Origin: Bacteroidales bacterium
Lineage (GTDB): Bacteria > Bacteroidota > Bacteroidia > Bacteroidales > UBA932
DNA: 43,211 nt
Assembly: GCA_024683255.1 (NCBI GenBank)
Contig: JAIKYL010000043.1
Span: 1-43,211 of the forward strand
Direction: 5' to 3'
Shown here: positions 1-8,127 of the stretch, piece by piece
Numbering within the stretch: position 1 is the stretch's first letter
Layout of the letters: every line of letters starts with the position of its first letter
Notes under the pieces: model-generated
Told to the model about the DNA's origin: nothing
Database searches by the model: none
The model's input: only the letters and a program-made list of their open reading frames with translations
Program-made: the position numbers and the translations under genes

Positions 1-790
1 CTTCGGCTTCAACTCGGCCAAAGATGCAGGTACGCACCTGGCCCGCGTGGTCTATGAAGATGCCCGTACCAGCGGTAACTGGCTCATCATCAGCGCCATG
101 GGCCGCAGCGCCGGTCACCTGGCCCTGGGTATCGGCGAGGCAACCCATTGCCCCATGACCATTATCCCGGAGATGTTCAACAAGACCGCCATCACCCTGG
201 ACAAGATTGTGAACCTGGCCCTGTCCGCCATCCTCAAGCGTCAGCTCATGGGTATCGGCTATGGTACCGTAGTGGTGGCCGAAGGCGTATTCCACGACCT
301 GGACCCGCAGGAAATCAAGAATGCCGGTGTATCCATGACCTATGACGAACACGGTCATCCGGAACTGGGCAAAATCTCCAAGGCCGTCCTGTTCAATGAC
401 ATCCTGGACAAGGAGTTCAAGAAGCTGAACCTCAAGGTGAAATCCCGTCCCGTGGAAATCGGCTACGACGTCCGCTGCATAGACCCTATCGCCTACGATG
501 TTTCCTACTGCACGGAATTGGCCATGGGCGTATACAACCTCTTCTCTGCCGGAGAAACGGGCTGTATGGTATATGTAGATCCGGCTGGTAATTCCAATCC
601 GCTCTACCTCAAGAACCTGCAGAACGAGGAAGGGAAGATTCCCCCGCGCCGCGTAGACATCACCAACGGTATCTGCAACAACTACTTCGAGTATATCTGC
701 CACTATATCACGCCCTCCGACTATGAGGCTGCCAAGAAGTTTGTAGCCAATCCGGAAGATTACGACTTCAAGAAAATCCTTAATTGGTAG
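1..790 (+). CDS. 6-phosphofructokinase, 3' part (likely PPi-dependent type)
   Basis: The frame is open from base 2, so the gene begins upstream of the window; 262 codons are visible, ending at TAG 788-790. The enzyme phosphorylates fructose 6-phosphate to fructose 1,6-bisphosphate in glycolysis, in the cytoplasm. The segment MGRSAGHLALGIGEA (visible residues 33-47) is the PFK substrate-binding signature (M-G-R, with the Arg binding the sugar phosphate), followed by the PEMF stretch seen in long-type PFKs. The N-terminal part that would distinguish ATP from pyrophosphate as phosphoryl donor lies outside the window, so the PPi assignment is inference from overall resemblance. The stop codon shares one base with the GTG start of the downstream amylase, implying translational coupling of sugar polymer breakdown and glycolysis. 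Confidence 0.85.
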   Translation, partial: FGFNSAKDAGTHLARVVYEDARTSGNWLIISAMGRSAGHLALGIGEATHCPMTIIPEMFNKTAITLDKIVNLALSAILKRQLMGIGYGTVVVAEGVFHDLDPQEIKNAGVSMTYDEHGHPELGKISKAVLFNDILDKEFKKLNLKVKSRPVEIGYDVRCIDPIAYDVSYCTELAMGVYNLFSAGETGCMVYVDPAGNSNPLYLKNLQNEEGKIPPRRVDITNGICNNYFEYICHYITPSDYEAAKKFVANPEDYDFKKILNW

Positions 791-2277
791 TGAAAACAGT
801 AATTTACCAGCTGCTCCCCAGACTTTGGAACACCGGTAAATTCTCAGGCATCGACGCCGGGTCCCTGGAATACTGGAAGGGGCTCGGTGTCGATTTCCTA
901 TGGTATACCGGCGTCATCCGGCATGCTACCACCTGGACGGGAAAAGGCTTCACTCCCTCCCATCCCCAGATTGTGAAAGGGGATGCCGGATCCCCATACG
1001 CCATCTATGACTACTATGACGTAAATCCTTATCTGGCAGACGTTCCGGGAAAGAGAATGGAAGAATTCGTTCAACTGGTGGAACGGACCCATCAGGCAGG
1101 GATGAAAGTTCTTATCGACTTCGTTCCCAACCACGTTTCCCGGGACAATATCAACTTTGGGAAAGCGGACAACAAGTCCATCCACTGGACTCCGGAAAAC
1201 GACTTTTTCTACTATCCCGGACAGGCCCTGAAACTCCCCGTGCCCTGCAAGGGACCGGAGTTTTACGAGTATCCGGCAAAGGCTTCCGGCAACTGTTTCT
1301 CACCCGCTCCTTCCCTTACGGACTGGTACGAGACGGTGAAGCTCAACTACTGTGACTTCCACACCGGAACCTGGGACAAGATGCTGGATATCCTGCGTTT
1401 CTGGGCCCGGAAAGGAGTGGACGGATTCCGCTGCGACATGGTGGAGCTGGTGCCGCCTCCGTTCATGCGCTGGCTCATCGCAAAAATAAAGGAGGACTTC
1501 CCGTCCATAGTCTTTATCGCCGAGGTTTACGAGAAGGAAAAGTATAAGCTTTATGCCGATGAGGTGGGTTTTGATTTCCTTTACGACAAGTGCGGATTAT
1601 ACGACACCTTACGTGCCGTTACTTGCAGCGAAGCTTCAGCAAAGGGAATCTCCTGGAACTGGCAGTTCCTGGGAGACCTCCAGCCCCGGATGCTCAACTT
1701 TCTGGAGAACCACGACGAACAGCGCATCGCTTCCGGTTTCTTCTGCGGAAAGGCCGAAGGAGGCTACGCCGCCCTGGCCGTGTCGCTGCTCCTGAACACC
1801 GCTCCCTTCATGCTGTATTTCGGCCAGGAGATAGGGGAGAGAGGCATGGACGACGAACCTTTCAGCGGCGTCAACGGCCGCACCTCCATCTTCGACTGGT
1901 GGACCGTGGCGTCCCTCCAGCGACTCCACCAATGGATTCGGGACAGGCGTACCGGCCTAACCCCGGGAGAGAAAGCCGTCCTCAAGCGCTACCAGGAGCT
2001 TCTGACACTGGCCAAGGACCCGGTATTCGCCCAGGGGAAGACCTTCGACCTTTGTTATTGCCAGCAGGCAGGCCACTTTAATCCGGATAGGCATTTCGCC
2101 TTCCTCCGCAGCAACGGCTCCCGCACCGTCCTTGTCATCGCCAACTTTGGCGAAGATGCCGACATTTCCGTCCGCATCCCCACGGAAGCGCTTGATTATC
2201 TTAAAATTAAAGCGGTCCGTACCGTCTATACGGAAACGGTCAAGGGAAAGGATTATTCAATAATCAATGTAGAATAA
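790..2277 (+). CDS. GH13 alpha-amylase family enzyme, cytosolic
   Basis: A 495-residue glycoside hydrolase family 13 protein. The four usual regions are visible: region I DFVPNH (about residues 110-115), region II GFRCD with the nucleophile Asp near 216, region III FIAEVY with the acid/base Glu near 245, and region IV ENHDEQR with the third Asp near 309. The last ~90 residues look like the C-terminal beta domain. There is no signal peptide, so it should act in the cytoplasm on internal glucans or imported oligosaccharides rather than as a Sus-type surface amylase. I chose GTG at 790, which overlaps the upstream stop (TAGTG); the TTG at 784 is also in frame but less likely. It converges on trmH with a 2-bp gap. 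Hydrolase versus transferase specificity cannot be read from the sequence. Confidence 0.85.
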   Translation: MKTVIYQLLPRLWNTGKFSGIDAGSLEYWKGLGVDFLWYTGVIRHATTWTGKGFTPSHPQIVKGDAGSPYAIYDYYDVNPYLADVPGKRMEEFVQLVERTHQAGMKVLIDFVPNHVSRDNINFGKADNKSIHWTPENDFFYYPGQALKLPVPCKGPEFYEYPAKASGNCFSPAPSLTDWYETVKLNYCDFHTGTWDKMLDILRFWARKGVDGFRCDMVELVPPPFMRWLIAKIKEDFPSIVFIAEVYEKEKYKLYADEVGFDFLYDKCGLYDTLRAVTCSEASAKGISWNWQFLGDLQPRMLNFLENHDEQRIASGFFCGKAEGGYAALAVSLLLNTAPFMLYFGQEIGERGMDDEPFSGVNGRTSIFDWWTVASLQRLHQWIRDRRTGLTPGEKAVLKRYQELLTLAKDPVFAQGKTFDLCYCQQAGHFNPDRHFAFLRSNGSRTVLVIANFGEDADISVRIPTEALDYLKIKAVRTVYTETVKGKDYSIINVE

Positions 2278-2279
2278 CT

Positions 2280-3002
2280 CTAACGTCTGCGGAATTCCGC
2301 CACGGTGATGGCGGTGGCAACGGCGGCGTTAAGGGACTCCGACCCCGGGTCATCGGCCGGGAAGGGGGGAATAAAGAGTCGGTCGCTCACACGGGCGGCC
2401 GTTTCCTTTGAGATGCCGTTGGCCTCGTTGCCGATTACAATCACCGAAGGAGCCTCCAAACCGTTGTCCAGGGCCTTCTGATACAGATTTTCCCCATCCA
2501 GGAAGGTGCCGTATACTTTGCCGCCAGTCTCCAGGACCTTGCCGCAGAAGGCCGGGATATCCGTATAATGGAAGCGTACGCGGAAAATGGCACCCATGGT
2601 GGCCTGCACCACTTTGGGGTTGAACAGCTCCACCGTATCCGGCGAAGCGAAGACCGCGTCTATGCCGAACCAGTCCGCAATCCGGAGGATGGTGCCCAGG
2701 TTGCCGGGATCCCGGATGCCGTCCAGGGCCAGAATCAGGCCTTTTTGAGGCACTTCGTCCCGGAGAAGGTCATCGGGCCGTCTAACCAGCGCAAGGGCCG
2801 GAGAAGGGGAGGAAAGGGCCGATATCCGGGCCATCGCAGCCTCGCCGATCTCTTCCCGACGGTAAACCTTCTCCACCGTGAAGCGGGACTTCAAAGCCTC
2901 GGCCACCATTTTCTCTCCCTCAACCACAAAAAGCCCGCTGCTGTTGTCACGGAATTTCTTCTGCGACAGGGACTTCACGAACTTGATTTCGGCGGCCGTC
3001 AT
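2280..3002 (-). CDS. TrmH/SpoU family RNA 2'-O-methyltransferase
   Basis: A 240-residue SPOUT-class methyltransferase that transfers a methyl from SAM to a ribose 2'-OH in rRNA or tRNA. It has the N-terminal substrate-binding region (residues ~1-75, with KKFRD and FVVEGEKMV) and the knotted catalytic domain: motif 1 GIRDPGNLGTILRIAD, motif 2 VIGNEANGIS, and motif 3 with IPPF followed by SLNAAVA near the C-terminus. The ATG at 3002 gives the family's normal N-terminus. Unusually, this start codon lies inside a REP-like repeat (2998-3023) that fills the speA-trmH junction. It is probably co-transcribed with speA, whose stop lies 19 nt upstream. The exact target nucleotide is not predictable. 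Confidence 0.88.
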   Translation of the reverse strand: MTAAEIKFVKSLSQKKFRDNSSGLFVVEGEKMVAEALKSRFTVEKVYRREEIGEAAMARISALSSPSPALALVRRPDDLLRDEVPQKGLILALDGIRDPGNLGTILRIADWFGIDAVFASPDTVELFNPKVVQATMGAIFRVRFHYTDIPAFCGKVLETGGKVYGTFLDGENLYQKALDNGLEAPSVIVIGNEANGISKETAARVSDRLFIPPFPADDPGSESLNAAVATAITVAEFRRR

Positions 3003-3023
3003 TCTGAACGAAGTGAAGAATCT
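2998..3023. repeat. REP-like 26-bp element at speA-trmH junction
   Basis: The 26 bp run from GTCATTCTGA to GAAGAATCT. The element has the same length and the same ends (GTCATTC...GAATCT) as the unit of the array at 33271-33410 but a different core. The speA stop codon overlaps its one edge and the trmH start ATG lies in its other edge. Repeats of this general appearance are widespread in bacterial genomes; that this one belongs to such a family is from memory. Confidence 0.7.
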
Positions 3024-4422
3024 ATTTGTATCCCAGCAGTTTGAGCATGGAATCCGAGGTCTGCTCCTCCGCAAAGATGGAGGTAGTGAGGTTGCCCTCC
3101 TTGTCCCGGTCTATGAGGATGTGGCGCGGGGAAGGCATGAGGCAGTGCTTGATGCCGCCAAAACCGGAAATGGCATCCTGGTACGCGCCGGTATGGAAGA
3201 AACCGATATACAGGTTCTCCCGGCGGCTCCGGATGGTGGGAAGGAAGATGGCGTTGGCGTGATAATCGGCATTGTAGAAGTCCTGGCTGTCACAGGTGAG
3301 GCCACCCAGGAACACCCGCTGGTACTCGTCGTTCCACTTGTTGATGGGGAGGAGGATGAAGCGCTGGTTCAGGCCCCAGGTGTCCGGCAGGCAGGTCATG
3401 AAGCTGTTATCTATCATGTACCACTTCTCCCTGTCGTTCTGCTGCTTGATGTCCAGGATCTTGAAGATGGTGGCGCCGCTTTCTCCCACGGTGAAGCTGC
3501 CGAACTCCGTGAAGATGTCCGGTTCCTCAATGCCCATGGCGTTGCAGTTCACCTTGATCTGGTTGATGATTTCCTCCACCATGTATTCATAGTCGAAATC
3601 CATGGCCAGGGAAGTCTTGTTGGGAAGGCCGCCGCCGATGTTGAGGCTGTCCAGCTCCGGACAGATAGCCTTTAGCTCGCAGTACACCTTTACGCACTTG
3701 GAAAGTTCGTTCCAGTAATAGGCCGTATCCCGGATGCCCGTATTGATGAAGAAATGCAGCATCTTGAGGTGGAAGTTGGGATATTTGGCCACCGTGTCCT
3801 TGTAGAATTTGACGATATCCGAATAGCGGATACCCAGGCGGGAGGTATAGAAGTCGAAGTTGGGCTCTTCCTCGGAGGCGATGCGGATACCCATCATGGT
3901 GTCTTCCTCAATCAGATCGGCCAGGTCTTCGAATTCGTTCTTGTTGTCCAGCACCGGAATAATGTTCTTCCAGCCTTTCTTACGCATGGAAGCGATGTTC
4001 TGGATATACTGGGGACGCTTGAAGCCGTTGCAGATGATGTACACCTGCTCCTTGTCCACGGAACCGTCCCGGCCCAGTGCATCCACCAGGTCCAGGTCAT
4101 AGGCCGATGAGGTCTCCAGATGAATGTCGTTGCGAAGCGCCTCGTGCACCACGAAGGCGAACTGGGAACTCTTGGTGCAGTAGCTGTAGTGGTAATCGCC
4201 CTGGTAGTCGGCCTTGGCCATGGCCACCTTGAACAGACGCTTGGCACGCTGGATCTGCTGGGAAATCTTGGGAAGATAGGTGATTTTCAGCGGTGTACCG
4301 TACTTTTCGATGATCTCCATCAGGTCTATGTCGTTGAACATGAGGTTGCCGTCCACCACCATGAATTCGTCCTGCGGGAAATCGAAAGTCTGTTCGATGA
4401 GGTCGATGTACTTATTTTTCAT
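3022..4422 (-). CDS. speA: Arginine decarboxylase, short Bacteroidota form
   Basis: A 466-residue PLP-dependent fold-III decarboxylase, far shorter than the ~630-residue E. coli SpeA but the usual size for the form found in many Bacteroidota. It should convert arginine to agmatine, the first step of polyamine synthesis, in the cytoplasm. The PLP-binding Lys is K84 in HYSYCTKSSQFAF; the barrel carries GGGLPNK (phosphate binding, ~residue 270). The C-terminal beta domain contains the LTCDSQDFY stretch with the active-site Cys/Asp of the family. Substrate choice among arginine, ornithine or lysine is inferred from family resemblance. A perfect inverted repeat lies directly before the start codon. 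No agmatine-processing gene is present in the window. Confidence 0.82.
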   Translation of the reverse strand: MKNKYIDLIEQTFDFPQDEFMVVDGNLMFNDIDLMEIIEKYGTPLKITYLPKISQQIQRAKRLFKVAMAKADYQGDYHYSYCTKSSQFAFVVHEALRNDIHLETSSAYDLDLVDALGRDGSVDKEQVYIICNGFKRPQYIQNIASMRKKGWKNIIPVLDNKNEFEDLADLIEEDTMMGIRIASEEEPNFDFYTSRLGIRYSDIVKFYKDTVAKYPNFHLKMLHFFINTGIRDTAYYWNELSKCVKVYCELKAICPELDSLNIGGGLPNKTSLAMDFDYEYMVEEIINQIKVNCNAMGIEEPDIFTEFGSFTVGESGATIFKILDIKQQNDREKWYMIDNSFMTCLPDTWGLNQRFILLPINKWNDEYQRVFLGGLTCDSQDFYNADYHANAIFLPTIRSRRENLYIGFFHTGAYQDAISGFGGIKHCLMPSPRHILIDRDKEGNLTTSIFAEEQTSDSMLKLLGYK

Positions 4423-4439
4423 CTTTAACTTTGTTAAAG
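4423..4439 (-). promoter_or_regulatory. Inverted repeat directly upstream of speA start
   Basis: On the minus strand CTTTAAC-AAA-GTTAAAG is followed at once by ATG. The arms are perfect (7 bp, 3-nt loop). It could be an operator or an mRNA hairpin that hides the start site. No clear TAnnTTTG promoter was found just upstream. Confidence 0.5.
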
Positions 4440-4510
4440 TTTAAAAAATACAAAACACAAAATCAGAGTTAAATCAGGTATAAAAGTGTGCAAATATAAG
4501 GAGAAAATAT

Positions 4511-4518
4511 TATTTTTG
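4511..4518 (+). promoter_or_regulatory. -7 box of tamL promoter (TATTTTTG)
   Basis: It matches the Bacteroidota -7 consensus TAnnTTTG. Only 5 nt separate it from the ATG at 4524, so the transcript is predicted to begin at or next to the start codon. A TGTG 20 bp upstream is a poor -33 element. Confidence 0.55.
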
Positions 4519-4523
4519 TAAGA

Positions 4524-6725
4524 ATGAATCGAAAGAAATACATATTTCTTTTTCTGTCGGTCCTGCTTCTTGCGGGATGCAGTACAACCCGTTCCCTCCG
4601 GGACGGGGAATTCATGCTCCGGAAGAATTCCGTCAAGGTGAACGATTCCAAGTTCAACGCATCGGCCCTTACCTCCTATATCACGCAGAAACCCAACAGC
4701 ACCATCCTGGGCTTCAACCCGTTGCTGTCCGTGTATAACTGGGGCGGTACCAAGGATACCAAGATGGCCCAGTTCTTCCGCAACGTGGGTATAGCGCCCG
4801 TGGTATACGACGCCTCCCAGGTGGACGCCAGCATAGACAACATTAAGAATTACCTTCAATACATCGGCTATTACGGATCGGAGGTGGAAAGCCTGGTGGA
4901 GGTACACGGCCGAAAGGTGGATGTAAATTATTACGTGTCCCTGGGGAAACGCTACAAAATCAGCGAGATAGACTATGAAGTTCCGGACTACGGAACCTTC
5001 GCCCAGGACTTCGCCGATGATCAGAAGAACAGCACCATCAAAACGGGGCAGTACCTGTCGGCCGCCAATCTGGAAACGGAGGCGGACCGGTCGGCCCAGT
5101 ACTTCCGCACAAAAGGCTACTTCGGCTTCACCAAGAGCTATTATGCCTTTGAGGCCGATACCCTTGCGGGAGACGGGAATGCCAAGCTCAAGATGTTCAT
5201 CCGGGACTATGCCATGGGAGACGCTCCGGAAGCCGCCAAAGAGCATAAAAAGTTCTATATAGGGGATGTTACCATCGCGTATCCGGAACGGGTTAAAATC
5301 CGTCCCAGCGTGCTGGAAAGCCGCAACACCATTGCCCCGGGCCAGCTCTATGACGAAAGGAATATCAACACCGCCTACAGCCGGCTTTCCAACCTCACCG
5401 TGCTCTCCGGCGTGAACATCGCCATGAATCCGGTCTCGGACAACAGGGTGGATGCTGCCATAACCCTTCAGAATTCGGACCTGCAGGGATTCAAGAACAA
5501 CCTGGAAGCCTCCGTGAACTCCACCGGCCTCATCGGCGTTTCTCCCCAGATCAACTATTACCACAGGAATCTTTTCCATGGAGGAGAACTGCTTCAGCTG
5601 GGCCTAAAGGGCAATTTCCAGTTCAAGCCCAAGGACAAGGACACATACTCCACGGAATTCACCGTAACCACCAGCCTGCGCTTCCCGCAGTTCCTGGGAC
5701 TTCCCAGCAGGCTTTTCAAGGGGCCCAACATGCCCCATACCATTTTCAACGCCTCCTTCAGCTATCAGGACCGCCCGGAATATCGGCGAACCCTCATTTC
5801 CACTTCGCTGGCGTATTCGGGCAAGATAGGGAACAACTTCTATTACCAGTTTGCGCCCTTCCAGGCCAATGTAGCCAGGCTTTTCGACTATAACGATGAC
5901 TTCATCCTCAACCTCCTTACCAAGAACCCGTTCCTGTTCTTCGCCTATATGGACCACTTCGACCTGGGCGTGGGCGGAACCTTGTATTATACAACGGACA
6001 ATTCGGCGGTACCCCTCAAATCATACCATTATTACCAGCTTGATTTCGACATTTCCGGCAACCTGTTAAGCCTTTTCAACCGCTGGATGCCGGAAAACGA
6101 ATACCACCACCACACCATTTGGGAGACGGAGTATTCACAGTATATAAAGGGTGAAGTCAAGATCGGCCGTACCATCCGTTTTGGCAAGCAGGACAAACAG
6201 GCCTTTGCATACCGTTTCCTGGCCGGAGCGGGATATGCCTACGGCAACTCTTCCAATATCCCGTTTGAAAAGCAGTTTTATGTTGGCGGCGCCAATTCCA
6301 TGCGAGGCTGGCAGGCCCGCGCCCTGGGACCGGGTAATGCAATAACGTATTCAGATTTGTTTGCCATTCCCAGCCAGGTGGGTGAGATGAAGCTGGAAGC
6401 CAATGTGGAATACCGTTTCCCGTTAATCTGGAAGCTGGAAGGCGCCCTGTTCGTGGACGCAGGCAATGTGTGGGATATGCCCACTCACGATGTAATGCTG
6501 GAGGGAGAATACCTTGGAGAATTCCATTTCAGGAACCTGCCGGAGTCCACGGCCCTGGACTGGGGCCTGGGTATCCGCGTGAACCTGGATTTCCTGCTGG
6601 TACGCCTGGACGCCGGCTTCCGGGTACACGACCCCGGACGAAGTGCAGGAGACCGCTGGGTTGGCCCGGATCTATGGTTTAAGGGAAATTATGCCATCCA
6701 TTTCGGAGTAGGATATCCCTTCTGA
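4524..6725 (+). CDS. tamL: TamL-type outer-membrane lipoprotein (Omp85 family)
   Basis: A 733-residue Omp85-superfamily protein with a lipoprotein signal peptide (hydrophobic FLFLSVLLLAGC, lipidated Cys at position 19). In Bacteroidota this lipidated TamA relative is called TamL and pairs with TamB in outer-membrane assembly or lipid transport. Residues ~30-330 form POTRA-like repeats. The C-terminal ~380 residues form a beta-barrel with aromatic-rich alternating strands, the conserved GGANSMRGW motif of Omp85 strand/loop 6 near residue 590, and a terminal aromatic (GVGYPF). The start is fixed by the signal peptide. No tamB gene is in the window; the neighbours are speA (divergent) and rarA (convergent). 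A GC-rich hairpin follows the stop. Confidence 0.85.
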   Translation: MNRKKYIFLFLSVLLLAGCSTTRSLRDGEFMLRKNSVKVNDSKFNASALTSYITQKPNSTILGFNPLLSVYNWGGTKDTKMAQFFRNVGIAPVVYDASQVDASIDNIKNYLQYIGYYGSEVESLVEVHGRKVDVNYYVSLGKRYKISEIDYEVPDYGTFAQDFADDQKNSTIKTGQYLSAANLETEADRSAQYFRTKGYFGFTKSYYAFEADTLAGDGNAKLKMFIRDYAMGDAPEAAKEHKKFYIGDVTIAYPERVKIRPSVLESRNTIAPGQLYDERNINTAYSRLSNLTVLSGVNIAMNPVSDNRVDAAITLQNSDLQGFKNNLEASVNSTGLIGVSPQINYYHRNLFHGGELLQLGLKGNFQFKPKDKDTYSTEFTVTTSLRFPQFLGLPSRLFKGPNMPHTIFNASFSYQDRPEYRRTLISTSLAYSGKIGNNFYYQFAPFQANVARLFDYNDDFILNLLTKNPFLFFAYMDHFDLGVGGTLYYTTDNSAVPLKSYHYYQLDFDISGNLLSLFNRWMPENEYHHHTIWETEYSQYIKGEVKIGRTIRFGKQDKQAFAYRFLAGAGYAYGNSSNIPFEKQFYVGGANSMRGWQARALGPGNAITYSDLFAIPSQVGEMKLEANVEYRFPLIWKLEGALFVDAGNVWDMPTHDVMLEGEYLGEFHFRNLPESTALDWGLGIRVNLDFLLVRLDAGFRVHDPGRSAGDRWVGPDLWFKGNYAIHFGVGYPF

Positions 6726-6766
6726 CGAAGGGATTCCTCCTCCAAAAGTATAAGAAATGATCTTAA

Positions 6767-6784
6767 GGGGGCTCTGCCCCCTTT
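6767..6784 (+). terminator. Terminator hairpin after tamL
   Basis: GGGGGC-TCT-GCCCCC followed by TTT at 6782-6784, 42 bp after the tamL stop. The stem is strong and the T-tract is short. A second perfect hairpin, GGCGCC-TCC-GGCGCC (6798-6812), lies between it and the rarA stop and may serve the opposite strand, though no T-tract follows it. Confidence 0.65.
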
Positions 6785-6825
6785 ATATGCACCCCCGGGC
6801 GCCTCCGGCGCCTAATACCTTCGAT

Positions 6826-8127
6826 TCAACCTTTCCTATAATATTTAGGCCAACAAGCCTCGAGATAAGCGCGGAGAACGTTTTCGTGCTTGTTGGGGGC
6901 CGGTTCGTAGAATACTGTGCCCTTGAGGGCTTCCGGCAGGAATTCCATATCTACAAAGTGGCCCGGATAGTCGTGGGCATACTTGTAGCCGTCGCTGTAA
7001 TTGAGCTCCTTCATGAGTTGCGTGGGGGCATTCCGGATGGGGAGGGGGACAGGCTGGTTGCCGGAGCGCTTCACCTCGGCCAGGGCGTTCTCCAGGGCCA
7101 TATAGGAGGCGTTGCTCTTGGGGCTTGACGCCAGATACACAGTTGTTTCCGCCAGCGGAATCCGGCCTTCCGGCATCCCTATCTTGGACACCACCTCAAA
7201 GCAGGCATTGGCCAGCAGCAGGGCATTGGGATTGGCAAGGCCCACGTCTTCCGAGGCGCTGAGGCACAGCCGCCGGGCTATGAACAGGGGATCCTCTCCG
7301 CCGTCTATCATCCGCGCCAACCAGTAAATGGCGGCGTTGGGATCGCTCCCGCGGATGCTCTTGATAAAGGCCGATATGATATCGTAGTGCATCTCCCCGT
7401 CCTTGTCGTAGATGGCCATGTTTTCCTGGATGCTCTCAGTAACCACGGCATTGTTCACAACGATGGGGGATCGGCCCGCCTGGGCATCTACAACCATCTC
7501 CAGTACGTTAAGCAGCTTGCGGGCGTCTCCGCCGCTGTAACGCATAAGAGCCTCCGTTTCCTCCACTTTAATCTCTTTCTCCTTAAGCAGCACATCTTCC
7601 GTTAGCGCACGGTCCAGGAGGACCTGCAAATCGGCCTTGTCCAGGGGTTTGAGTACAAAGACCTGGCAGCGGGAAAGCAGGGGAGTGATAACCTCGAAGG
7701 ACGGGTTTTCCGTGGTGGCGCCCACCAGCACGATGGTGCCGTTTTCCACGGCTCCCAACAGGGCATCCTGCTGCGCCTTGTTGAAACGGTGGATTTCGTC
7801 AATGAAGAGGATGGGGGCGCCCTTCTGCTTGAACAGGGAGTTCCCCTTGGCCTTATCGAACACCTCCCGCACTTCTTTCACGCCCGCGGTAACGGCCGAT
7901 AGAGTAAAGAAGTCTCTATCCAGCGTTTGGGCTATGATGTGCGCCAGAGTGGTTTTACCCACGCCCGGAGGGCCCCAGAGGATAAAGGAACTGAGATTCC
8001 CGCTTTCTATCATTTTCCGCAGGATGCAGCCTTCGCCCACCAGATGGCGCTGGCCCACATACTGGTCCAGCGACGAGGGGCGCATCCGCTCCGGTAGCGG
8101 AGGCAGCATTACGGATGAAGCACTCAT
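6826..8127 (-). CDS. rarA: Replication-associated recombination protein RarA (MgsA)
   Basis: A 433-residue AAA+ ATPase of the RarA/MgsA/WRNIP1 family, related to clamp-loader subunits. It acts at stalled replication forks and binds single-stranded DNA and SSB. Walker A is GPPGVGKT (residues 52-59), Walker B is LFIDEIHRFNKAQQD, sensor 1 is VGATTENPS, and the tetramerisation domain fills the C-terminal third (SDGYKYAHDYPG motif). The length is normal. The start ATG directly abuts the stop of the upstream acetyltransferase gene (TAAATG), so the two are probably one operon served by the promoter at 9285-9315. Confidence 0.93.
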   Translation of the reverse strand: MSASSVMLPPLPERMRPSSLDQYVGQRHLVGEGCILRKMIESGNLSSFILWGPPGVGKTTLAHIIAQTLDRDFFTLSAVTAGVKEVREVFDKAKGNSLFKQKGAPILFIDEIHRFNKAQQDALLGAVENGTIVLVGATTENPSFEVITPLLSRCQVFVLKPLDKADLQVLLDRALTEDVLLKEKEIKVEETEALMRYSGGDARKLLNVLEMVVDAQAGRSPIVVNNAVVTESIQENMAIYDKDGEMHYDIISAFIKSIRGSDPNAAIYWLARMIDGGEDPLFIARRLCLSASEDVGLANPNALLLANACFEVVSKIGMPEGRIPLAETTVYLASSPKSNASYMALENALAEVKRSGNQPVPLPIRNAPTQLMKELNYSDGYKYAHDYPGHFVDMEFLPEALKGTVFYEPAPNKHENVLRAYLEACWPKYYRKG

